From contig NC_049980.1 of NCBI RefSeq assembly GCF_000003815.2, positions 11,892,650 through 11,956,649 on the forward strand: DNA of 64,000 nucleotides, given 5' to 3'. The stretch's first letter is position 1; each line of letters opens with the position of its first letter. The DNA is from Branchiostoma floridae (Eukaryota > Chordata > Leptocardii > Amphioxiformes > Branchiostomatidae). The notes below the pieces were generated by a model, which had not been told where the DNA came from, did no database searches, and saw nothing but the letters and a program-made list of their open reading frames with translations. The position numbers and the translations under genes are program-made. This document shows positions 49,260 through 61,297 of this stretch, one piece after another.

Positions 49260-50510
49260 TTAGAGTTGTGATAATTCGTCCAGTGCCGCTACTTTTGTAC
49301 ATGTACAGACTATTTGTATTGACAGCCGAGTATACTATGTTTACGATAATAGTTTTCTTTGTTGTAACTCAAGGCTGTAGCAGGGCGTCTCTATTGAGAC
49401 AAACTTATTACGACTTTGTCCAAGTAAAGAGAAGAGAGAGACAACGCTCTCGTTCGAGTTCTGAATGCCACATTTCCTTCTGTAGTTTATCGCATCGGTA
49501 GATAGTGAGATTTTCTCATCAATAATTTCCCGCTTTGATTCCCTCACCTTAGAACACTTTGTACAAGATCTTAATTGCACAGCGGCACCTCAATTCAAAA
49601 CTGTTTACATGGATTTTGAAGTCTGATTCAATCCATCTTTCTGTCAGTCATACATACAGGCGACACGCCATAAACACCCAAAGGTCAGCTCTAACCGACC
49701 TTATTGTTCATCCACCAGAAGAAAAAATCACTCACAAAACTCGCCAACAAAAGGGCGACATCCTGACAACTACCCAGGGATTGTACCACCAATTATCCCT
49801 GTGCCATTTCCGTCAAAATTCCCGCCGTGTTCTTGTAAGTTGTTTTCTTTTCTGGCGCGGAGGGACTCATTACAACACGGCGCCGACATGGAACAAATCC
49901 CGTGCCGCCTTTGGTACAAGAATAACGTTGTATTGTGCAGGTATACCCCTGGGTTCTTCCCACCGCACGTGTTTTACAGATAGATCAAATGGTTGTCAGA
50001 CAAGGGAGATAGTCAAAGAGAGCTCTTGAGTGCCTTTCGTTAAGGGCGTAGGCGTTTATGGCCTTTTTATAGTGGTTTATAGTGTATAAATGTTTCAAGC
50101 ATCTCGGATGAGAGAACACTTAGAAACACATTTCTTCACAACGAAATGACGTCTTTTCTTGTAAATCAAAAAACGACAATAACTTACATCCTGTGCTGTT
50201 GAAACTTTGATGATTGCGAAACAAATAATAAGATACTTTTTACAACGATTTCAGATATTTTAAATTCAAGAAGATTACAAGTAAGTCCCTTTGTCGTGGA
50301 CACAGTTTTGATATTTTATACAAATTGTTCGTCTTGTACTTTCTATCTAGTGTTATTTATACAAAACGTTACATGTTGTATTTATTTTTATCGTTACCAT
50401 GACGACATGGTTGGCAGACGCTGACAGAAAATGTACGATTTGTACATGAGACAAAAGAGAATGTTTGTATATATTGTTAAATAAACTTGTGAGATGCCTT
50501 ACTTATATAT
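49260..50510 (+). other. GCM 3' UTR
   Basis: AT-rich sequence follows the GCM stop codon. The first canonical AATAAA in a plausible setting is at 50480-50485, with a GT/T-rich stretch after it, so the transcript probably ends near 50500. Open frames inside this interval show no recognisable protein and start mid-UTR. The end point is an inference from the signal alone. Confidence 0.5.
50480..50485 (+). terminator. Poly(A) signal AATAAA, likely for GCM
   Basis: Canonical hexamer about 1.2 kb after the GCM stop codon, in AT-rich sequence. Confidence 0.5.
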
Positions 50511-51829
50511 CGATCCCCATGTATTGCTTATGTACAGCGACTACAATTCGTACAGTCAACATTAGTATCCTGTCAGATGAATCATATATCTCTATCTTAA
50601 TTTATAATTCATTAAGCATAAGCTTGCATGATTGATGGCCACTTTGTTCGCAGATCACGAAAATGCATAGGTGAAAACAGACACTTGATTTCTTGTATGT
50701 GGCACAGGGCATAATGCCTAGTATTAGTCGGAGTCACAGTATATGAAAGTGAGTTAGATACCGACAATTACCGAGGTTACATCTAGCTTCTGTACAATGT
50801 AGCAGTGTTGTTGAACTTATCTATTTCGAATTCCCCTGCTCTTAAGTAGCGTCCAGCGATAGCTTGTTATATTACAGTACAATGCATCATTGTGATAATA
50901 TTACATGTACATGTTCTTGCTAGTGCAATGATTCTTTTGTTAGTATGAAAGAGGTGCGTCCGTATGCTGTTAGATATCTTTATGTTTGGACTGTCTAGCA
51001 GGAATATAATTTTGTACATGGTGTTGTAGTCAATTGACAGGGACCGAACGTCATTAAAGTCTATAGTTCATCAAACAAGATCCGTTGTGATTTGTCTTCA
51101 TGTTGTGTTTAAAGGTTTGTTTGACTTTTTGTCAACATACTTTTAGAATATAGATGTATGCTTCTAGTAGTTTATTTGTGAACGGTACATAGCGGCACAT
51201 CACAGCAGATTATGAAAACCCGCTCAACTTCCGTCAGAGACAAGAAAATATCATGTATTATGCTGTTATAATGATACCTTACCCCTGGCTCGGGGCAGTG
51301 TGTGTAGAGGCGTGATATGGCGATGACCTGTTGGTTTGGTGAGGCTGGCCAGTCGCCTAGCTTATTACACACACCCTTCCGCCCCGAGACTGCGACCACT
51401 GCACGACTAAAGATTTAACAGATCACTCGACAAATTTTATAGATACATAACGGATTTGTTACGTTGTGTGTGCTTTATTGCATTTCAAATCAATTTCTAT
51501 CAACGAAATCAAGGGTCACACGAATCCAATTTTTGGTCGCTGTATGGTTGTTCAGCTGTGAGCGTCTAGAGGACACAGCAACAGAAAACGGTTTATTAAC
51601 AGATTATCATCCGCAATACAGCAGAGTAAAGATGGGTCCGACTCTTACGATAGCAAGTTGCTTTTGCCATGTAAAAATCTGATGATGAGGGTCGATGAGA
51701 CAAAACGCCAGGACACAATTTCAGAGGTGACCGAATAGTCTAAAGACTGACAGGAACAGGGGCATAGATCAGGCATAGGAATTCTACACAGTTTTCCTAT
51801 TGTTATTGTGTTAGTGGACATTCTTTAAC

Positions 51830-52034
51830 TTATTGCGTCTCGCCACATTCCAAACCGGGGCCCGACTGGGCAGATTTCGAGAACATAAAAGACACCAAAC
51901 TACACAAGACTCAAAGAGAACAGTTGTGGGCATTATTGTGTATATTTTTAAGCAACGTTATACATTTCTATTTTAGTTTCCACAAACAGCCTGACCGGTC
52001 CCCAGTTTGGAAATTTGACATTAGCCTTATAAAA
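51830..52034. mobile_element. MITE, copy 2 of the 3297-3506 family
   Basis: It shares AAACCGGGGCCCG, ACACAAGAC, TTTCCACAAACAGCC and TTAGCCTTAT with the copy at 3.3 kb, in the same order and orientation, and is flanked by the same inverted CACATT.CC ends. Small indels separate the copies, so the insertions are old. Confidence 0.7.
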
Positions 52035-52619
52035 GAAGCAATGATCCTCAAATAAAACACCTGTAAAGCATACACTGCAAAGTCATTCCAATGGTTCTAA
52101 CATAATATGTAAAATGTCGTATAGGATTTTTATAACTATAGAATGTAGGGATGAAGAGTCGACAATTTAGCTAGCCAGGAGCTGGGCCGGAACTGTGTTT
52201 ATGACACGGAATACTCGGATCAGCCGGGATATGAGGACAGATTACTTTACAGATACATTTTAGAGTTTCTGTGTCACAAGGACAAGCGGTGACCTTTTGT
52301 GGGGCTTAGTGTGTATAACAGTGGTGCAGAGTCGGGCCCAGGTGTGTGTTAACAACGAGGCGGAAAGATGCTACCAAAGCCTGAGACTTGTCTTACAATT
52401 GGGACGTTTGAAGCCTCCATATACGTGGCTCACCCGAGCGATCGACCTAAAGAGGCGTTTACCAGAACGGTTACTACTGATCTTCGTCTGAAATAAAGTG
52501 TTACTAAATATACACAGGTGCAGGTGGCACCTAAACTCCAGTGAAGTATAATACATCATAATACAAAAGTCTTCCGTTTCTACAACGTTAGATGTGACCA
52601 TTTTCCTACGCAGGAGGGG

Positions 52620-52669
52620 ACCAAAGTCGTCTTGAAAGTCACCAAGAGGAGTTTCGTGACGACTTTGGT
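52620..52669. repeat. 12-bp perfect inverted repeat
   Basis: ACCAAAGTCGTC (52620-52631) and GACGACTTTGGT (52658-52669) with a 26-nt loop, ending directly before the TA-flanked element. Confidence 0.6.
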
Positions 52670-52678
52670 TCCCTTATA

Positions 52679-53490
52679 CCCCCCTCACAATAGGCGCGAT
52701 TCGATCGGAAGACTAGTTTACGAACTCTGAATGACATTTTCGTGAGTAAGACGTCCGGTGTTCTCACGATCATCTTGCGATTTTTACGGATCGCCGGCAG
52801 TTTTCAGGAGTCTTACGACGGTCGCGGTGCAGCGAAACATGTTCTTAACATATGCGACTAGTCGAAGGAAATCTCCAAAATCGCACAGCTCGTTACCGAG
52901 TCGCAGATTGTGCGTACAAATCGTGCGTACCTTGCATGAGTATCGGTCAATAGTCTTGCGTCAATCCAACGATTGAAGACCGATAGGCGAGCAAAGACAT
53001 AGTTATTAATCATCGAGCGCAAATCGGATGGCGAACGCCCGTCAGTTGGGCAACGTTCGGGCGACGTTCGCCCGACTTCCGTTTGTTTACAAATATTGAA
53101 TTTCTGGGAATGTGAGGGTAATTCTAACATTGTGGCCGCTGTGGCAGTATGTAGGCTGGCTTTGTGACACACTTTCTTTTCTTGCGTCATTTCTATTATG
53201 CCCGCGCATTCCATTCAATGGTTAAAAAGATTACGACAACAAATTAAGCAACATTTATTGATCTCTTGCCTTTTTTGAGGAACGTTTTGCGTTACCTTGT
53301 CCGCGTGCAACAGGTCATGGGAGGTTCATTATCATAGATTTATTCACCGTCGATCTCACGAGCCTCGCGTATATGTGAGGGGGACAGTTTTGAGGCGAAA
53401 AATACGCAAGACCATCTTAAGATCTTAAAATCAGCCGACCTTCCTGCGATCGCGAAGAACGTCCGAAGATCGTATATAATGTGAGGGGGG
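52679..53490. mobile_element. Non-autonomous DNA transposon, about 812 bp, TA-flanked
   Basis: The ends CCCCCCTCACAATAGGCGCG and (reverse complemented) CCCCCCTCACATTATATACG match in their first 11 bases and partly beyond. Both ends abut TA (52677-52678 and 53491-53492), fitting a TA target-site duplication. There is no transposase frame. Related CpG-rich text (GCGATTTTT, AAATACGC..GACC) recurs at 45080-45240. Confidence 0.6.
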
Positions 53491-53574
53491 TATTAGCGCA
53501 GCTCGCAGGAGAATGGATGTGACCCGCTGTACGGAGTGGTCATATTTATCGAAGGATGTTGTGTAATTTTTATG

Positions 53575-53740
53575 CGGAAGAATTTATAAGCAGGCTGTGA
53601 CAGAATCAACCAGAGACAATGTCTTATGCGACATTGTTTGCAGGCCTTTTAATATGACAGCTACATTTTACATGACACATCTACGACTATCTGTGCAGGG
53701 ATACCCCCGTCTTACGACAATCGTACGACATACGTGACGG
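53575..53740. repeat. Dispersed repeat family A, inverted partial copy
   Basis: AAGCAGGCTGTGACAGAATC is the reverse complement of the family core. Followed by CGTACGAC-containing sequence as in the other copies. Confidence 0.4.
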
Positions 53741-55369
53741 GGTCTTCAACCATGACGTGACTTGCATGAATGCACATCCTGCTGATTGTGCACTTTATCA
53801 TAGGGTTCCATGTAGAATGTGAACCGTGAGAACTGCCATGTACATAATGGTAGGTAAGATCAGACGCATCGGACACGGTCTTGTCAAAAGGACGAACAAA
53901 AGTCGACAAAGTTACCGACAAAGCTTAAGTACATGTACAATCATCAACACCTGGGTGGAATTATTGTGGGAAGCAAGGAAGACAAGATTATATAGTATGA
54001 TATCCTATCTTTTGATGTATCTTTCATAGTCTCACGTTCCTTGAGGCAATTTTGAGGAACAAAGGGAAATATAGCAGGTCACAAAAGATGATGATAGCCG
54101 GTTTTGCGTCACGTTACAACCCACGGGACCTTTTGAGAAGCCCGTTTATGGGCTGGGCAAGGTGAAAAAGTTTCATTGGGTCACGATCTGTGTTCGGTAA
54201 AATAACAGACATCCACCAAAAACTTTGATGAAAGTGAAGGCTTAAAGCTTGGGTGTACCGGTGTCTCACTTACTACAGTGGATGCCGAATATCTGTATTG
54301 CGACTCCCCGGCATATGTGACAGTCCGGATGGAATAGCGGTAGTAACGTAGGGTATTCATATTGCTCATGATTAGGTCAGAGCGTCCGTCAGGACGAAAA
54401 GGACTGTGATGATGAGGAGGTATATTCCCATAGGACGACTTGATCAAACCAAATAGATGAGTTAGACACATACTTTAGAAGTTGTCTCGAAGCTCAAAAA
54501 ACGATACCCAACCTTGTATGGAACAGCTCTAATAAGCGATGGTTTACTTACACTTGTATCGTTTGCGGAATGTGTACAATGGCCAGATCAAAGAAAATGA
54601 TCTGAAATGGTTAACATTGTGAAACATTGATACTTTTTAAGGAATGCCAAGATTCCCAAAGAAGAAGGAAAACGCCAAGACGATATTATTACATCTAGAC
54701 AGGTTTGACAACCAAGGTAACAATTCCTCAAGCAACTGTATAAAATTTGGAATTCAATTCCAGATATTATCACAACTCCGCGCCAAACTTCCGCCGCTTC
54801 CGTCCTTCAGATATGTGCCTAGATCTAAACTTGTCCTTCACATTCTGTCCGCCATTTGACCCTTACATTGTCCTCTGTCTGCTACTCAGCGGTTAAGAAT
54901 TTGGCTTTATAAGTACTTGGGTGTGCCAACACTCAACGGCACTCAAAGTTCGTTTGTTCTGTTTAGAAAGACATGCTGAGTTTAAATGTTGTGGAATGAC
55001 TCAGAACACGCCCACGTGAGGAAAGCGTTACCTTTTATCGTGTCATCAGGTAAATGACAGCAGCCTTCGGCGTCTTTGATCGATGGGCTTTTTGTCCTAC
55101 AATGTACGGACTGAGTGCCATCTGGTGTGAATAGAAAGAAAATACACCAAAGCCCTACAACTGTCCTTTCTCATATCACCGATAAAGATAATTCAGCCAT
55201 TGATGATTAATAGGCGTTCGTTATTCATCGATGTGAAAGTAGCTGCATTGCTGGATAAAGCATGTTTAAGGCCGCGCCTTAAATTACAGCGTTTGTTGAC
55301 TACTTCATAATGTTCACCTCCAGGGTATGTAGCGACGTGTTAGCCCACACGGGACAGCCTACGGTACCT

Positions 55370-55425
55370 TATAATTACCATATAAGTGGGCCAGAAACCG
55401 GTCAGGCAGCTGCAGTCCGTGTTAG
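55370..55425 (+). promoter_or_regulatory. Candidate TATA promoter of the TRIM-NHL gene
   Basis: TATAATTA at 55370 and TATAAGTG at 55381 lie 50-105 bp before the ATG at 55475. An initiator-like TGCAGTCC follows about 28-30 nt after the second box, the usual TATA-to-start spacing. The 5' UTR would then be about 60 nt, unspliced and purine-rich. No transcript evidence is available here. Confidence 0.4.
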
Positions 55426-55474
55426 AGCGCGTGGTCGATAACATAGAGAGGCAGAACAACAGAGAGAGAACAAC

Positions 55475-58400
55475 ATGGCGTCTTCACTGTTGTCTCAGAT
55501 CAGCGAGGACTTCTTGAAGTGCCAGATTTGTCACGACACGTTTAAGCGTCCCAAGGTGCTGTCCTGTCTCCACACCTTCTGTCTTCAGTGTCTGAAGAGC
55601 TACCTTAAGAAGAACCCGCGGGTCAGTATCAAGACGTTCCTCTGTCCGCTTTGTCGTCAGGAGACGGCGACGCCACCGACGGGCGCAGACGGTCTTAAGG
55701 ATAACTTCTTCGTCTCCAATCTTCTGGAGGCCCTGTCGACGCTGAAGACGTTCAAGGTGAAGGGGTTTGTGGCTTGTGGAGGCTGCAGCCGCTCCGCCAG
55801 CTCCCGCTGTATGGAGTGTGAGGACTTCCTGTGCGTCCACTGTCATGGCGTCCACGCCAAGCTGAAGGTGACGCGTGATCACACCGTGCTGTCAATCAGG
55901 GAGCTGAGCTCGGAGGGAGGCAGCGCACAGATCCGAGCCTACACCAAAGCCACCCTCTGTCCCGTACACGAAGGTGAGACCATGAGGTTCTACTGTGAGA
56001 CATGCCAGAAGCCCATTTGCCGCGACTGCACCGTCTTAGACCACAGCAAGCCCGACCACAAGTATGTTTACTTCAAGGATGCCCTGTCCTCACGGAAAGA
56101 CGAGATCCAAGATCTGCTCACATCCTGCAGGGGTATGGTAGAGGGCCTTGAAGAAACCAAGGAACGGCTTGAAAGCGAGGAAGGCGAACTACGTGAAACT
56201 AAGGAGGGAACGCTGAAGGATATAGAGGAATGGGTGGCTGGTCTGGTATTGGACACACAAAGGAAGAAAGAAGAACTTAAAGACCAAGTCGAAACAATCT
56301 ACAACGAGCAGCTCAAGGAACTGTCGGCGGCAAAAAGTAGAGTTGAAATGACTTTAAATGACATCGACAGTGGATGCGGTTTCTCGGAGAAGGTTCTAGA
56401 TATTGGAACAGACTTCGAGATTTTATCCATGCGCAACGAAATGGCAGCCAGGCTGTCAGATTTGACGAAGATGGAGCGTCCCAAAGTTGACCAAAACCGC
56501 TCAGGGCTGATTAAGTTCCGACCGTACGGAGGGATTGGAGAACTCGTCAAGCTGGGGGTCGGGGAGTTAGACTCCCGGACAGTTGGAGAACTTGTGGTGA
56601 AGTTCGGAGGATGGGGTCCGCAGCAGGGACAGTTCAAACACCCAGGCGGAGTCGCCGTGAGTTCAGCCGGGCACATCATCGTGGCAGACACCGGAAACCA
56701 CCGCATCCAGGTGTTCGACAGTCGCGGAGTCTTCTTACGCGCATTCGGCTTCTACGGATCGGCAGACGACGCCTTCAGTCACCCTCACGACGTCGCCATG
56801 ACAACAGACGACCGCATCCTGGTCACCGACAAGGGGAACAAGCTCGTCAAGCTGTTTACCCTCGAAGGGAAACTGATAGGAAAGATCGGTACCGGTAATC
56901 TGAAGGAGCCGACAGGAGTGGCGGTGTACAAACATGGCGGCGTGGCTGTGACTGACACCCGGGATGTGAAGACCTTCACACGAACAGGTGTCATGTCGGC
57001 TACCTGTACCAGTGACGATCCGGGATACTCGCACTACCTCTGCACAGATGACGAAGGCCGGGTGAGTACTAATTTCTTTTTCTGTCATACATTCCAACAT
57101 ATAGATGAATTCTATCACATTCAAGGATACGATAACCCTTATGGTGTGCAGATGGGTAAATACATGAGTAAAGAATGTTTAGATGTTTAGACTTGAGAAC
57201 CAGTAGAGTTATATAAACAAGACGTTAAACTCAACAAGTTGATTCATCATATGCATTTGCATTCACGTTTTTGTTAACTTGCTTGTATGCTTGTATAAAT
57301 GTGAAAGACCATAGAACGCTGCTGTAATTTTGCTACGTCAATATAGATTTCTGTCTTCGTGACTTTATACTCAAATACAATAATCAATTCCCTCGTCTCA
57401 CAAATAAAGTATCTCTGTTTACCACCCTGCCTACAACGCCGGATGGCTCCTTTAACGTAGCTATTTCTTCGACCAAGCTTTAGACTCACTTCGGTCAGCT
57501 TTTAGGCCACTTGATTCTGCCAACACTTGAACGTTGTCAGATGCTGAAGCCTTTAAGTATATACTTGGCGATTGGTCCCTTGGGTTCTTATTTGCGTTCA
57601 ACCATTCTTCTTTTTTATTTTGTTAACACGTAGCACACCGGATATCTGGACGATACCTCGACCTACTTTTTACCGAAAATTGCTACGTACAACGTGTAAT
57701 TACCACCTGTGTACACCAATAGACACAGCACTATAATTATACCTATTACTAAACCTTCCATGTATATAATTACCGATTGGAAACAACGCTAGAACTGTTT
57801 TATGACCGTGTTTTTGAGACAAAATAGTAGATGTCAAAAGTTATGATCTTAGAGCTAGAATGTAATTTTCTATGGTAGGTTATTTCTATTAATTCTCCGG
57901 AACTATGAGGCGTATGTTGAAGACTAGAACCGAATGACGAACGTTACTTTCTTTTCAAATAATGTGTTCCTGAAAGGACCGAAATCAGTCTTAATGTGAC
58001 TTTCTACAAACATTAGGAACTACCTTCGGGCANNNNNNNNNNNNNNNNNNNNNNNNNNNNNNNNNNNNNNNNNNNNNNNNNNNNNNNNNNNNNNNNNNNN
58101 NNNNNNNNNNNNNNNNNNNNNNNNNNNNNNNNNNNNNNNNNNNNNNNNNNNNNNNNNNNNNNNNNNNNNNNNNNNNNNNNNNNNNNNNTCGGAAAGGGAA
58201 GACTCTAATTATATAATGTGTTTCATGATTGTGTTAAGAAGTCTTTAACTACAGTAATTGTAAAAGATTGTGCCGTTCTTTAATGCAGACTCTCTTTTCG
58301 GGAACGGTTAAATAATTAGAAGGTAAGGGTCGCTATAATAGAGTATAAGAGGATCCTAATAAAAGAGGGCACGGTGGAACCATTGAAATTCCAGTCATCA

Positions 58401-59023
58401 GAGTCATTAGAATGCCTGGCACAAGAGCCATACCTATCATTTTAAAACATCATGATCAAATTTAAGAAATTGACTAACACTTGATGCAATGCTAGGAAAT
58501 TCAGTTTCTTAATCAAGATTATACTTGGTGTTGCGTTGCTGTAAATAAGTGAGAAACCAGCTTTTTAGATGTTGTTTCTCAATTTATCAGATCTGGATGT
58601 TAATAATAGGAATGGCAAATAATTCAGCAGTCTGTGCATTATGAAATGCTCATGGAGTTTCATCTCGCTTTTCAGGTCTACGTGTCTGACTTCACCAACG
58701 GGTTCATCAAAGTCCTGGACCAGCGGCACGGGCTGAAGTCTCAGTGGAGCGCAGGGTGGCAGGAGTTCCGCGGGGACGGCTGGGTGTTCCGGCAGAAGAG
58801 ACTGGCGGGGCCGGGCGGCATCTGTCTGGATAAGGCGCGCAACATCATCGTGGCTGATTACCATGGCAACAGTGTGGAGGTACTGGACGCGGTAGGCGTG
58901 TACAAGGCGACTGTAGCCAACGGACTGAACCATCCCGAGGGGGTGGCGCTGACTCCCCAGGGGCACGTGGTCGTGGTGGATAGTGGGAATAACTGTATTA
59001 GGGTGTACAAGTGTAGTTACTAA
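55475..59023 (+). CDS. TRIM-NHL protein (RING, B-boxes, coiled coil, NHL repeats), 2 exons
   Basis: Exons 55475-57061 and 58676-59023 join in phase 0 to give 644 aa. RING finger C3HC4: C16, C19, C31, H33, C36, C39, C57, C60. B-box1 begins at CGGC (101-104); B-box2 is at about 161-200 (CPVHEGE, FYCETCQKPICRDC). A charged heptad-like coiled coil spans about 205-300. About six NHL repeats run from 375 to the C-terminus (for example HPGGVAVSSAGHIIVADTGN and LNHPEGVALTPQGHVVVVD). The exon junction falls inside an NHL blade (DDEGR|VYVSD), and the repeat reads smoothly across it, so the assembly gap in the intron probably hides no exon. There is no filamin domain between coiled coil and NHL, unlike TRIM2/3/71. 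Family knowledge suggests an E3 ubiquitin ligase with NHL-mediated protein or RNA binding. Amphioxus is known for many TRIM paralogues, so strict orthology is not claimed. Confidence 0.95.
58033..58188. other. Assembly gap (156 N) in the TRIM-NHL intron
   Basis: A run of N. The protein reads continuously across the intron that contains it, so no coding loss is expected. Confidence 0.99.
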
Positions 59024-59242
59024 GAACATAGTTTCCAGCGACTTGACTGAAAATTGTCTGAAATTTGCCTAAAAGCACCAAATTTTAGACACATGTAATC
59101 TAATGTATAATAATGCTAAATAGATCTAGATATGGAAATATATCAGTATTTGTTCATGATCTTTGGCAATTCTAACGAAAGATGTGCATTTTGGTGATGA
59201 TGTATGTGTGATGATACTTGAAGTAATTTTGATGAAATTTGG

Positions 59243-59248
59243 AATAAA
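59243..59248 (+). terminator. Poly(A) signal AATAAA of the TRIM-NHL gene
   Basis: Canonical hexamer 220 nt after the stop codon at 59023, in AT-rich sequence. Confidence 0.6.
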
Positions 59249-59890
59249 CCTGTAACTTAGCAATCGCTTGATAATACTGTACGTATACTGACAGTTGTGT
59301 AGGTTATTGAAAACACGCAAGACCTGTAACATCTAGTTGTAGTAATTGTTTTATTTTGGCCATTATTAGTTAAATGACATCTCAATCTAGTTGTCTGTGA
59401 CTTTGATATAGCATTCAGTTTATCACTTTTACCATAAGTTAGATAGTTAGATCCTTTAGTTAGATAAGCTATTCTAAAAAAAAAAAATTCCAGGCGCCAA
59501 TTACAGCAAACGCATAGCGAAGTTCTTGCAAAATGTAAACGTATACAACGGAACCTGTTATGGAGGTGTTGCCATCCGTCAGTTTAAGTACTAGTTTAAG
59601 CCTACAACGGTTACTGTTTCTTATCTAAGTGGTATGTGGTTTCTGTTTCAATTAAAATGTTGCTCAATGTAGATGCTGGTGCTAACAAAACGTTAAGTAT
59701 CGACGACGAAAAAGATTTAGTGGTGGTTAGTGGTGATAGAAGAAATAGTCCTTTCATATTCACCAAAAATATACAGGTACGTGCAAAATGAGTTGTTCGT
59801 AAACAGATCCAGTGTAAAATCAGGCAGCAAATACGCCAGACAGGCAATAGTGTACAGACTAAAACTTTACTTGTGGTGTCGCTCATTGCA

Positions 59891-60064
59891 CTAACGCTAG
59901 TTCACCTTTATCCACAGGGTAACCGTGGTTTCAAATTGCAAAATATTTTTTTCTGAAATATTTCAATTTGAAACTATTGTCGGCCAACTTGACATTCCTA
60001 AATACCCAGTCTATCCCAACAACAGATATAGGTTACCTTGGGGATAAAGGTGAAATAGCGTTAA
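59891..60064. mobile_element. MITE with about 30-bp terminal inverted repeats
   Basis: The left end CTAACGCTAGTTCACCTTTA continues to GGGTAACC. The right end GGTTACC..GGGATAAAGG runs to TGAAATAGCGTTAA and is its reverse complement with a few mismatches. An inner inverted repeat (GGTTTCAAATTG / CAATTTGAAAC) also exists. The total is about 174 bp, non-coding. Confidence 0.65.
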
Positions 60065-60932
60065 TACAACATTAACATCTGGCTATCAACGTGCACAAAG
60101 CGGTGAGAATCAAATGTGATAACCTCCTGCTAAATACTAAGCAGAGTCTCTTATTCTGGTAGATTATGACTGATGTTGGAAGAGTTATTGAAATGCATGT
60201 GCGTCATACATTGTATGTTAAGATTTTTGAGATAATAAAGATCTAACGTTAATTAACAACGTGTCTTTTAATACATTTGTACTTCTTAAAACATACCAAA
60301 AGCCATGCAATATCTTATGACTGATGCAGTAGCAACTACCAACTTCTGTTTGTGCCAGTAGTTACGTTAACGCGTCACATAACCGACTGACGAGAACGCA
60401 CTATACAGTATAGCATGTTTGGAAATGTTGGTAACCGTTACGATTTTAATAGGAGGTGATGATACCTTGACCATCATCATCATCCGGCCATGCGCGGATG
60501 GCCATGACATTTATTGTTCGTGCTAGTTTATTGTCTTCATCGTTCTAGGTTATGCTCATCTTGTCTGTATGAAATGTTATTTTCCCTCTACTGATAAATT
60601 TTATCATCTTCAGTGACCTTTCTTGGTCCGTCCCAATGAAAAGGGCACAAAACCCATTTTCAACACTCCTGCTATGGGGCCTTTGATTCAAAATATTAAC
60701 ATAGGGGGCCTTGTCCCAGTCAAGACTCGGTTCGTTTAGAAACAAAACAAACTTGAGTTGAAAACGGCGAAGAAACGACAAAGGTGAGTCGACTGTCAGG
60801 CTTTCCAAGAATGTTGGCAAGTCTGATCACTTAGACTTTATTGCCAGGGTAATGATTTTGTATTCAGCGCATCTGTTTTTCATGGAATCGCCTTGTCCCG
60901 GTCAGAAATCTGAAATCGGTCACAAGTCAAAT

Positions 60933-60980
60933 TTTCGCGCCATTCAAAATAAACGCCATGTTGCGGAGTCAGCCATTTTT
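60933..60980 (+). promoter_or_regulatory. E2F-like plus YY1-like sites, candidate SYCP2-like promoter
   Basis: TTTCGCGCC at 60933-60941 fits the E2F consensus. GCCATGTTG (60955) and GCCATTTTT (60972) resemble YY1 sites often found at or just after start sites. The cluster lies about 0.7 kb before the first coding exon of the SYCP2-like gene, which needs an upstream 5' exon. E2F6-type repression of germline genes in somatic cells is known in mammals; its use here is inference. Confidence 0.35.
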
Positions 60981-61103
60981 CATATAGGGGCGCGCTTAAT
61001 TGTAATATATTTTGCATTTCAAAGATGTAATTCAACACGTAGACTAATGATGCAAGTACAAGAAGTGGACCAACTTTATATCAAATTTATAGCAGAGTTA
61101 TTT

Positions 61104-61297
61104 TTAATTGGCTGACTTTGCCCCCTTTTTATTTTTCTTATTCTTCCTTGACGCTGATACGTCCCTTCGGAAGTGCACTGTTCCAGTTGTGAAATTGTTG
61201 ATCGTCCATTTTTGCCGGGTGTCGTCTGCAAGGTTTGTGATTGAGGTTAAGCTTGATTTTTTGCGCTGTGCCGTAGTATAAAAGGTTTCCAACGTAT
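61104..61297 (-). CDS. Possible terminal exon of an unidentified minus-strand gene
   Basis: On the minus strand a strong 3' splice site (TTTGTTTTCAG) is followed by 194 nt of open frame ending in TAA. It encodes TLETFYTTAQ...TVHFRRDVSA and a very basic tail (KNKKNKKGAK). Reading further along the minus strand, an AATAAA complement lies at plus 60838-60843. A 42-nt open segment at plus 61495-61536, flanked on the minus strand by TTAG and GTGAGT, joins in frame and could be the preceding exon. I do not recognise the protein. It would overlap the 5' region of the SYCP2-like gene on the opposite strand, so it may be spurious. Confidence 0.3.

Larger units (their letters stand above)
50511..55369. 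other. Intergenic sequence between GCM and TRIM-NHL
   Basis: Apart from the MITE copy (51830-52034), the 12-bp inverted repeat, the TA-flanked transposon and repeat A, no gene is seen. Confidence 0.6.
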
